DNA of 7,670 bases from Deltaproteobacteria bacterium (lineage in GTDB: Bacteria > Myxococcota > Polyangia > Polyangiales > B10-G4): contig JAFDCW010000186.1 in NCBI GenBank assembly GCA_019312705.1, positions 1 through 7,670 of the forward strand, written 5' to 3'. Positions within the stretch are counted from its first letter, which is position 1. Every line of letters starts with the position of its first letter. Position numbers and translations under genes: made by a program. Shown piece after piece: positions 1-4,805 of this stretch. The notes below the pieces were generated by a model. The model searched no databases. It was not told where the DNA came from and saw only the letters and a list, made by a program, of their open reading frames with translations.

Positions 1-441
1 ATCGAGGATCTCGGTGGGCCCCAGCGCTCGAGGCCGAGCGAACGCCTGCGAACCAGGGCCGGTCATCGGCACGGCCGAAGGCGCCACCGGGGGCGGCGAC
101 AGGAAACGCGTGCTCTGTCGACCGGGATGGGTGAGCTGCATCCAGATGTGCGCGCCGTTCTTCTTCGCCGCGGCGGCCCAGGCGGTCAGCCCTTCACGGT
201 CGCGGTAGTCTTCGACGACCACGTTGCCTGTCTCGCCGCGGGTACCGCGGTCGATCATGACGTCGCCTGTGATGAGGACGCCAACGCCGCCCTCACCCCA
301 CTGCTCGTACAGACGAACGTGGCCCTCACTCGGCGCGCCGCCTCGGTGCGCCACACGTTCGCTCATCGCCGCCTTGGCGATGCGGTTCGGCAGGAAGACC
401 CCATTGGGTAGACGTAGCCGCTTGGCGAGTGAATCGGTCAT
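1..441 (-). CDS. Old Yellow Enzyme-type NADH:flavin oxidoreductase, N-terminal part (cut by window edge)
   Basis: The frame read leftward from 441 stays open for 147 codons to the window edge, so only the N-terminal part is present; the family is usually about 350-400 residues or longer. Family hallmarks are visible: an N-terminal LPNGVFLPNRIAKAAMSE segment (residues 11-28), which matches the first FMN-barrel strand, and QLTHPGRQ (residues 102-109), the conserved 'QL.H.GRQ' FMN-binding region. Old Yellow Enzymes use NAD(P)H and FMN to reduce activated double bonds such as enones, quinones and nitro compounds; they are normally cytosolic. The start is set by a GGAG at 450-453, 8 nt ahead of the ATG. 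The ATG overlaps the stop of the TetR gene as ATGA, so the two are almost certainly co-transcribed and translationally coupled. The exact substrate cannot be told, and 2,4-dienoyl-CoA reductase-like relatives share this N-terminus. Confidence 0.88.
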   Translation of the reverse strand, partial: MTDSLAKRLRLPNGVFLPNRIAKAAMSERVAHRGGAPSEGHVRLYEQWGEGGVGVLITGDVMIDRGTRGETGNVVVEDYRDREGLTAWAAAAKKNGAHIWMQLTHPGRQSTRFLSPPPVAPSAVPMTGPGSQAFARPRALGPTEILD

Positions 442-1031
442 TTCTCGGTCTCCGTGTGGGGTGGGGCCATGCGGTCGGCAATACTGCGAGCGGCGGCGAT
501 CGCCGCCTCGAGGTCGGAGACGGAGAGCACGCCCACGTTCGCGCGGCCGCTGTGCGCGAGCGAGACGAGGCCGTGCAGTGCGGCGAAGAGGACACGCGCG
601 TCGGTGTCGGCTTGCTGAGAGCCGCCGGCTTCGAAGAAAGCGACGAGGGCCTGCCAGAGGTCGACGCTGCCGGCCCGCTCGTCGAAAACACCCGCCGCTC
701 GGAGCGCGTCCCAATCGTAGCGACGCTCGAACATGAGCCCGTAGAGAACCGGCTGCTCGATGCCGAACGTGACGAAGGCTTCTGCGATAGCCGCCAACTC
801 CGGGCCGTTCGCCAGTCCCCCGAGCACGTGCTCGCCGAGCCGGCTCATGGCGGCACGCGACACGGCGTACAGGAACCCATCGAGAGAGCCCCATTGGTGG
901 TAGAGCACCGACGTCGTCTTGCCGAGATGCGCACCTAGGCGGCGGGCGGTGAGATCGGGGGCGCCGAGCGTGCCGTCGAGGAGGGCATCACAGACCTGTA
1001 CGGGGGCCTCATCTATGGCGGATTCGGGCAT
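438..1031 (-). CDS. TetR/AcrR-family transcriptional regulator, upstream of the flavin oxidoreductase
   Basis: A 197-residue protein, the usual length for a TetR regulator. The helix-turn-helix covers about residues 27-55 (LTARRLGAHLGKTTSVLYHQ followed by WGSLDGFLYAV), with the aromatic-rich 'YHQWGSLDGF' end of the DNA-binding domain. The C-terminal ligand domain has TetR-like features including a 'FAALHGLVSLAHSG' helix near residues 149-162. The ATG at 1031 was chosen because the HTH begins about 26 residues later. The frame is open for 86 codons further upstream, but that extension is not TetR-like and covers the two inverted repeats at 1050-1092. Its stop overlaps the ATG of the flavin oxidoreductase gene (ATGA). 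By analogy with NemR, it probably represses its own operon and responds to an electrophile or enzyme substrate. It has only one cysteine (Cys14), so NemR-type cysteine sensing is not evident. Confidence 0.88.
   Translation of the reverse strand: MPESAIDEAPVQVCDALLDGTLGAPDLTARRLGAHLGKTTSVLYHQWGSLDGFLYAVSRAAMSRLGEHVLGGLANGPELAAIAEAFVTFGIEQPVLYGLMFERRYDWDALRAAGVFDERAGSVDLWQALVAFFEAGGSQQADTDARVLFAALHGLVSLAHSGRANVGVLSVSDLEAAIAAARSIADRMAPPHTETEK
450..453 (-). promoter_or_regulatory. Shine-Dalgarno site of the flavin oxidoreductase gene
   Basis: GGAG on the minus strand lies 8 nt before the ATG at 441, inside the last codons of the TetR gene. It supports independent or coupled initiation at the ATGA overlap and fixes the oxidoreductase start. 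Confidence 0.6.
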
Positions 1032-1049
1032 TATTGGCGGTTTCTCTGA

Positions 1050-1066
1050 GCGTAACGACGTTACGC
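1050..1066. promoter_or_regulatory. Inverted repeat, probable TetR operator O1
   Basis: This is a perfect palindrome with one central base, GCGTAACG-A-CGTTACGC, 8 bp per arm. It starts 18 nt upstream of the TetR start codon. Read with a 3-bp spacer, its core is GTAAC-n3-GTTAC, the same geometry as the neighbouring repeat at 1070-1092. Its position and size fit an autoregulatory TetR operator; binding is inferred. Confidence 0.7.
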
Positions 1067-1069
1067 CGA

Positions 1070-1092
1070 CCAGCATAACACCGTTATGCTGG
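1070..1092. promoter_or_regulatory. Inverted repeat, probable TetR operator O2
   Basis: Perfect 10-bp arms, CCAGCATAAC and GTTATGCTGG, are separated by 3 bp (ACC). The core TAAC-n3-GTTA is shared with the repeat at 1050-1066. The two centres, at about 1058 and 1081, are 23 bp apart, roughly two helical turns, so two dimers could sit on one face of the DNA. Confidence 0.7.
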
Positions 1093-1099
1093 GGCGCAA
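1072..1099 (-). promoter_or_regulatory. Possible sigma-70-like promoter of the TetR/flavin oxidoreductase operon
   Basis: On the minus strand a TTGCGC (1094-1099, 3 of 6 matches to the -35 consensus) is followed after 16 bp by TATGCT (1072-1077, 4 of 6 matches to the -10 consensus). The -10 lies inside the second inverted repeat, as expected if a repressor blocks polymerase there. The match is modest and this is a proposal only. Confidence 0.35.
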
Positions 1100-1139
1100 G
1101 CCGTTCCGTGCAAACCAGGGCGATGGGCTCTTTCGGTAG

Positions 1140-1153
1140 AACGGCCCGCCGCG
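1140..1153. repeat. 14-bp direct repeat, copy 1
   Basis: AACGGCCCGCCGCG is repeated exactly at 1631-1644, 491 bp away. The two copies bracket most of the gene-poor stretch. GC-rich composition makes chance occurrence possible. Confidence 0.45.
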
Positions 1154-1412
1154 ATAAGTATGGGACCCGGTTAGGGACAACGTCGACGCTGAGGTCTCCT
1201 TCAAGGACGGTCTGGCACCTGCGACAGTTAGGAGCGGAGCAGACGACCCGCCGCCGGGACCGGCCATCCCCCATGCACACCACCACCAACTAGGTCCCCG
1301 GAGACCACCATCTCAAGAACAGTTGGCTCTACTCAGGCAAAGCAGGCGTGCTTGGGGAGGTCTGCGAGAAGGCGTCGGGCGACGTCAGTCGACCAGAGCC
1401 GGATTGCCGACC

Positions 1413-1424
1413 GGTGCCTCCAGC
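1413..1424. repeat. 12-bp inverted repeat, left arm
   Basis: GGTGCCTCCAGC pairs perfectly with GCTGGAGGCACC at 1527-1538. The arms are 102 bp apart, too far for a simple terminator. Confidence 0.4.
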
Positions 1425-1526
1425 GGAAGTAAAAGCGTCCGGCAACCGGGCACCTTCCGTCCCCCGCGGCATCATCCCCGCCTCCAACAGCGCCAACTCC
1501 GGTCACCGCGTAACAAAGCCCCTGGA

Positions 1527-1538
1527 GCTGGAGGCACC
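1527..1538. repeat. 12-bp inverted repeat, right arm
   Basis: GCTGGAGGCACC is the exact reverse complement of 1413-1424. No target-site duplication or recognisable mobile-element end was seen around either arm. Confidence 0.4.
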
Positions 1539-1630
1539 CCCAAGTACGCCGTCAATCCAGAACAAGATCCTACCGCTCGTGCAACGTGTCGCCCGGCTCA
1601 GTTCCCCGTGCAGATAGGCAGCACGAAACC

Positions 1631-1644
1631 AACGGCCCGCCGCG
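1631..1644. repeat. 14-bp direct repeat, copy 2
   Basis: This is the second exact copy of AACGGCCCGCCGCG (the first is at 1140-1153). It lies 46 bp before the proposed start of the quinone reductase-like gene. Confidence 0.45.
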
Positions 1645-1690
1645 GTAGTTTGCAGATCACCCAATTGTGCGAATACGGTCACGTTCGACC

Positions 1691-2647
1691 ATGCGCGTGA
1701 TGACATCGACCTCCCCGTCCGCTCCCCTCGCGCCGGTCGACCTGCCGTCGCGGCCCCTCGGCGCCGGGGAGGTGCGGGTCGCCGTGCGCGCGATCGGAGT
1801 CAACCCGGTCGATTGGAAGATGCGCAGCGGGGGACCCCTGCGCTTCGCCCATCGCCTGCTCGGCCCGTCGGGTCCCCTGGTCGTCGGGGTGGATTTTGCG
1901 GGGGAGGTCATCGAAGTCGGCACCGGAGTCACCGGCCTCGCCCCCGGGGACCGGGTCGTCGGCGGCACCAACTTTGGCCGCAAGCAATACGGAAGCTATG
2001 CGGACGAGGTCATCGTGCGCCCGGACCAATGCGCCGTATTGCCCCCCGAGGTCACCTACGAGAAGGCGGCATGCCTGCCCGTAGCCGCGGTGACACCGTG
2101 GATGTCCCTCACCCGCCTCTCCCCGGTCTCGACGACGCCGGACGCCCGGGTCTTGATCCTCGGCGCGTCCGGGGGCGTGGGGCTGATGGCGATCCAGCTC
2201 TCGAAGCTGCTCGGCGCCCACCCGGTCGGGGTCTGCTCGGCGCGCAATGTCGACCTCGTCGAGAGCTACGGCGCGGTGGCCATCGACTACGGCGCCGGCG
2301 ATGCCCTCGAGGCCGCGAAAGAGCACGGCCCGTACCACCTCGTCTTACAAGCGGTGGGCACGGACAAGTACCCCCTCGCCAAGTGCCGCAGCCTCCTGGC
2401 CCCCGGGGGCCGGGTCACGCTGGTGGTCATCCGCCCCGCCGACTACCTCGCGTTCACATTCCTGCCCAGCGTCAATACGGTTCTCGGCCGCCCCGACACC
2501 GCGACCCTCGAGCCCCTCGTCGCCGCCTTGGCCGCAGGCAAACTCGACCCGTTGATCGCGAAGACCTACCCCCTCGAGCAGGCCGAAAGCGCCCACATCG
2601 AGTCCCAGGGCGGCAAGGTCGTCGGCAAGCTGCTGCTGCTGCCGTAG
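1691..2647 (+). CDS. Medium-chain dehydrogenase/reductase, zinc-free, NADPH:quinone reductase-like
   Basis: A 318-residue protein, normal for the quinone oxidoreductase/RTN4IP1-like branch of the MDR superfamily. The N-terminal GroES-like domain shows VNPVDWKMRSG (residues 37-47) and a 'GVDFAGEVIEVG' plus 'PGDRVVGG' core (residues 66-92). The Rossmann domain starts at about residue 143, with the glycine motif LGASGGVG (147-154) that binds NADPH. The zinc-ligand motif GHE of alcohol dehydrogenases is absent, so a zinc-independent reductase of quinones or enones is likely; it is cytosolic. Three starts are possible: GTG 1667, ATG 1691 and ATG 1700. None has a clear Shine-Dalgarno sequence, and ATG 1691 gives the best family length. 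It converges on a TetR gene 19 bp downstream and shares a 9-mer with that regulator's upstream region. Confidence 0.88.
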   Translation: MRVMTSTSPSAPLAPVDLPSRPLGAGEVRVAVRAIGVNPVDWKMRSGGPLRFAHRLLGPSGPLVVGVDFAGEVIEVGTGVTGLAPGDRVVGGTNFGRKQYGSYADEVIVRPDQCAVLPPEVTYEKAACLPVAAVTPWMSLTRLSPVSTTPDARVLILGASGGVGLMAIQLSKLLGAHPVGVCSARNVDLVESYGAVAIDYGAGDALEAAKEHGPYHLVLQAVGTDKYPLAKCRSLLAPGGRVTLVVIRPADYLAFTFLPSVNTVLGRPDTATLEPLVAALAAGKLDPLIAKTYPLEQAESAHIESQGGKVVGKLLLLP

Positions 2648-2658
2648 AGGCGGCGTAC

Positions 2659-2678
2659 CTTTCAGCCTATTCTGAAAG
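2659..2678. terminator. Possible bidirectional hairpin between convergent genes
   Basis: CTTTCAG and CTGAAAG form a perfect 7-bp stem with a 6-nt loop, 11 bp after the stop of the quinone reductase-like gene. The loop contains the stop codon of the converging TetR gene. No long T-run follows on either strand, so intrinsic termination is uncertain. Confidence 0.4.
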
Positions 2679-3290
2679 AGCTTTCCCGATGGGTGCGGGC
2701 TTTTGCGGAAGATGCCGGAGCCCCATCCACGCGAGTCCGGCGATGTGACTCGCGACCTTGTCGACGGGGGGCTTTTGCTCCTCGGTCCACCACTGGCCGA
2801 CAAAGGTCACCATGCCGATCAATGCGTGCGCGTAGATCGGCGCGGCCTTGGCGTCGTACCCGGCCTCTTTGAAGGCGACCGCGAAGACCTTTCCCACCCG
2901 CTCGGCGACGTCGCTCAAGAGGCTCGAGAAGTTGCCCCGGCTGGCACCGACGGGGGCGTCGTGGGTGAGTACGGCAAAGCCCTCGGGGCGGTCTTTGACG
3001 TAGGTCAGAAACGCCAGCGCGGCTTGTTCAACGCGTTCCCGGGGGCTGCCCGTGGCGATGGCCGCGGAGATGATGGCGACGACGTGTTCGACCTCCCGGT
3101 CGACGATCACGGCGTAGAGCCCCTCCTTGCCGCCGAAGTGCTCGTATACGATGGGCTTCGAGACCTTGGCGCGCTTGGCGATGCGCTCGACCGAAGTGGC
3201 TTCGTAGCCCCCCTTGGCGAAGGCGGCTCGGCCGACCTCGATCAACTGGGCCCGGCGGGCGGCGGCGGTGAGCTTCTTTCTCGTGGCCAT
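2667..3290 (-). CDS. TetR/AcrR-family transcriptional regulator convergent with the quinone reductase-like gene
   Basis: A 207-residue TetR protein. A lysine/arginine-rich start (MATRKKLTAAARRAQLI) leads into 'GRAAFAKGGYEATSVERIAK' (residues 20-39). The recognition helix region AKVSKPIVYEHFGGKEGLYA (41-60) is a textbook TetR HTH. The C-terminal part (about 65-207) is the helical ligand/dimer domain; its inducer cannot be read from sequence. ATG 3290 was preferred over ATG 3302, which would add only four residues and begin inside a TAGTAT hexamer (3301-3306). The gene converges on the quinone reductase-like gene with a 19-bp gap. Upstream are several related 15-bp elements that are candidate binding sites, and one 9-mer recurs just before the reductase start, so control of that reductase is plausible but inferred. 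Confidence 0.9.
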   Translation of the reverse strand: MATRKKLTAAARRAQLIEVGRAAFAKGGYEATSVERIAKRAKVSKPIVYEHFGGKEGLYAVIVDREVEHVVAIISAAIATGSPRERVEQAALAFLTYVKDRPEGFAVLTHDAPVGASRGNFSSLLSDVAERVGKVFAVAFKEAGYDAKAAPIYAHALIGMVTFVGQWWTEEQKPPVDKVASHIAGLAWMGLRHLPQKPAPIGKALSE

Positions 3291-3310
3291 GTCGCCAACC
3301 ATACTACGCG

Positions 3311-3363
3311 ACCGTAAGTTACGTGACCGCAAGGTACCGCGCCGTAGGTTTGGTGCCGTAGGC
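3311..3363. promoter_or_regulatory. Imperfect tandem elements upstream of the second TetR gene, candidate operators
   Basis: Consecutive 15-bp units begin ACCGTAAGTTAC (3311), ACCGCAAGGTAC (3326) and GCCGTAGGTTTG (3341). A fourth, GCCGTAGGCTGG, begins at 3355. The first unit contains a perfect palindrome, CGTAA-G-TTACG (3313-3323), and later units drift from it. The array starts 21 bp upstream of the TetR start codon. A role as a multi-site operator is inferred. Confidence 0.5.
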
Positions 3364-3446
3364 TGGGTCAGCCGGAAGCGCGTCTGGATCCGCCGCGACC
3401 TGTCGATCCTCGCGCCCAACAAGTCACCCGCCGTTGGTGTGGTTGC

Positions 3447-3452
3447 TACGAT
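3447..3452 (+). promoter_or_regulatory. Possible -10 hexamer giving a leaderless lipoprotein transcript
   Basis: TACGAT (4 of 6 matches to TATAAT) ends 6 nt before the ATG at 3459, so transcription would start at or next to the A of the start codon. No -35 match is evident. Only a weak AGGG, 2 nt from the ATG, could act as a ribosome-binding site. Confidence 0.35.
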
Positions 3453-3458
3453 AGGGCC

Positions 3459-4037
3459 ATGACTAAGGCTCTCCCGTCTCTCCTATCTTCTCTATTGCTC
3501 ATCGCGTCGGTCGGCTGCGGCGACGACGATGGCGTTGCAGACTCCTCCACCGCGGATTCGTCGGTCTCGGACTCAGGCTCCGGGGACGCTGCGTCGATGG
3601 ACTCGTCGGTGGCGGATACCGGCCCCGATGACGCCGCGGCGAGCGACTCGGCGCCGATGGATTCTACGGTGGCCGATGGCGCTTCCGATAGCGCCGTCAC
3701 GGACGCCTCGACCGAAGACACCGCCATGCCCGACGCCACCTTTGATGCCCTGCCAGATGCCCCCGCTGATTCGGGGCCCGACACGGCGGGGCTGCTGGCC
3801 ACGGGCACGTCCGGTTGCACCACGGACGATCAGTGCGTGGAGGGCGTCTGCTGGGACTTCCACGACTACGACTCGCTCTGCGGGGGCACGGTGTGCTCTA
3901 CGACCTGCACCGTGCAAGCGGATTGCCAGACGGCGGCTTCTGACGCGGGAGCCGGGTCCCCGGTGGACGCTTCGTGCGGGAGCGACGGCCGGTGCAACTT
4001 CATGGGCACGGGCCTGGGCTCGTTCTTCTGCACCTGA
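3459..4037 (+). CDS. Predicted Cys-rich lipoprotein with Asp/Ser/Ala linker
   Basis: A 192-residue protein of unknown function. Residues 1-20 form a short basic start (Lys3), a hydrophobic core LLSSLLLIA and the box SVGC with Cys20 as the likely lipidation site. The lipobox is loose because position -3 is Ser rather than Leu. The aspartates after Cys20 do not favour inner-membrane retention rules in any simple way outside enterics. Residues 21-112 are a low-complexity Asp/Ser/Ala/Thr linker with loose repeats of 'DSSVAD' and 'MDSTVAD', as is common in myxobacterial surface proteins. Residues 120-191 carry ten cysteines and include C-x2-D-D-x-C-x2-G-x-C (120-131), a motif also present in the lipoprotein at 4806-5396. 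It is probably a disulfide-rich domain exposed on the envelope. Its stop lies 12 bp from that of the convergent DUF2378-like gene. Confidence 0.8.
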   Translation: MTKALPSLLSSLLLIASVGCGDDDGVADSSTADSSVSDSGSGDAASMDSSVADTGPDDAAASDSAPMDSTVADGASDSAVTDASTEDTAMPDATFDALPDAPADSGPDTAGLLATGTSGCTTDDQCVEGVCWDFHDYDSLCGGTVCSTTCTVQADCQTAASDAGAGSPVDASCGSDGRCNFMGTGLGSFFCT

Positions 4038-4060
4038 CCGCCGGACGATTCACCGGGGGT
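4037..4060. terminator. Weak hairpin between convergent genes
   Basis: ACCGCCGG (4037-4044) can pair with CCGGGGGT (4053-4060) with one internal mismatch and an 8-nt loop. It spans the junction of the two convergent stop codons. There is no T-tract, so a terminator role is a guess from position. Confidence 0.25.
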
Positions 4061-4634
4061 GCCACTCGAGGTTGAGTCGGGCCTCCGATAGACCCAGGAC
4101 TTCGACCGTTACTTCGCCGTCGACCTCGTATGCGTCGAAGCCGCCCTCCATGATTCCAACCTGGTAGGCCGCCGGCCAGTCCCAGACGCCTCGCAGATGC
4201 AGCCGCGCGGAGTAGTTCGAGATCGATAGGATTTCTATGCGCGCCGTATTTCCCGAAATGGTGTAGGCGCGGGGGACGAGGCCGACGGCTGCGCGCATGT
4301 CCCGACCCGCGACTGCCATGGTGACCCTTCCGATGGTCGAGGCCATGAAGGTCGGATAGACCGTATGACCGAGGCGCCTCAGTCCTTCGAGGGGGGGCTG
4401 CTTTGGATGCACGCGCACCGCGGCATCCGCGAGCAGTTCGAGGTACTCCCCCAGCGGGTAGTCTTTGAAGGCGACGTAGCGGGGCCGTCCGAGGTTCACC
4501 CCGAGGGCGTGCGCACGGTCGACGATCCCGGCGAGAAACATGCCTTTGACTCGGCCGGTGGCTGGCATGCGACCGAGCCGCGCGTCGAGGTCGAGCTCAC
4601 CCGAGTAGTCCGGTTGCAGGAATTCGTTTTCCAA
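4050..4634 (-). CDS. DUF2378 / TIGR02265-like myxobacterial family protein
   Basis: A 194-residue soluble protein without signal peptide or membrane segment. Several stretches recall the DUF2378 (TIGR02265) family described as a Myxococcus xanthus paralogous family. These are an N-terminal 'RLGRMPATGRVKGMFLAGIV' (residues 19-38), YPLGEYLELLADAAVRVHP (59-77), and 'EGLRRLGHTVYPTF' followed by 'STIGRV' (83-104). The family's molecular function is unknown. The start is a TTG at 4634, the only usable start ahead of the conserved region: an in-frame stop lies two codons upstream, and the next ATG (residue 23) would remove conserved sequence. A GGTGAG lies just before the TTG, closer than usual. A possible 26-residue membrane ORF ends 18 nt upstream on the same strand. 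The family call is from memory of the pattern, not a search. Confidence 0.72.
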   Translation of the reverse strand: MENEFLQPDYSGELDLDARLGRMPATGRVKGMFLAGIVDRAHALGVNLGRPRYVAFKDYPLGEYLELLADAAVRVHPKQPPLEGLRRLGHTVYPTFMASTIGRVTMAVAGRDMRAAVGLVPRAYTISGNTARIEILSISNYSARLHLRGVWDWPAAYQVGIMEGGFDAYEVDGEVTVEVLGLSEARLNLEWHPR

Positions 4635-4652
4635 GGCTCACCAACGCCGGTG

Positions 4653-4733
4653 TCAGAGCGAGGGCCAGAGCACGACGTAGAATACGAAGAGCCCAATGCC
4701 TGCGAAGACCCCGGACAGGCACCCACAGCCCAC
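4653..4733 (-). CDS. Possible 26-residue single-pass membrane peptide
   Basis: A GTG-started frame of 27 codons, including the stop, encodes a peptide whose residues 6-23 (LSGVFAGIGLFVFYVVLW) form a convincing transmembrane helix, with two cysteines (3 and 5) at its N-terminal side. About 22 of 26 third positions are G or C, as in the surrounding real genes. The two other minus-strand frames here are not hydrophobic. It fills part of the 171-bp gap between the minus-strand lipoprotein and the DUF2378-like gene, and ends 18 nt before the latter's TTG. Against it: no Shine-Dalgarno sequence precedes the GTG, and the open frame extends upstream without an ATG. It could be a small protein, the tail of a frameshifted gene, or chance. 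Confidence 0.3.
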   Translation of the reverse strand: MGCGCLSGVFAGIGLFVFYVVLWPSL

Positions 4734-4805
4734 CGGTGCACCATGGACGCGGACCCTACCACAAGCCCAGAACGCTCCGGGATGGACTTGCAGATTCCTG
4801 GGGGG

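Larger units (their letters stand above)
1100..1690. other. Gene-poor stretch between the regulator operon and the quinone reductase-like gene
   Basis: No frame on either strand gives a protein I recognise. The open frames here are arginine-, proline- and serine-rich translations typical of non-coding high-GC DNA and lack usable ribosome-binding sites. The stretch holds a 12-bp inverted repeat (1413-1424 with 1527-1538) and is framed by two copies of a 14-bp direct repeat (1140-1153 and 1631-1644). It could be degraded former coding DNA. No terminator, tRNA or transposase remnant was found. Confidence 0.5.

Noticed and set aside
1032..1289. Upstream extension of the first TetR frame by 86 codons
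   Set aside because: The added residues show no TetR-like sequence and would make both operator-like palindromes coding. The ATG at 1031 gives a normal TetR length.
1292..1306. Near-palindrome GGTCCCCGGAGACC as a terminator or operator
   Set aside because: It is not a perfect match, no T-run follows, and no gene ends or starts beside it.
1503..1545. Integron attC-like site suggested by TAACAAAG next to an inverted-repeat arm
   Set aside because: The paired core sites (RYYYAAC and GTTRRRY) are not both present, and there is no integrase or cassette structure.
1323..1706. Open frames of 67-125 codons on both strands in the gene-poor stretch
   Set aside because: Their translations are Arg/Pro/Ser-rich without domain features, codon bias or ribosome-binding sites, as expected of non-coding GC-rich DNA.
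3529..4167. A 212-codon plus-strand frame within the first lipoprotein
   Set aside because: It is a shifted reading of the Asp/Ser linker DNA, giving an Arg/Pro-rich product; the lipoprotein frame has a signal sequence and ordered cysteines.
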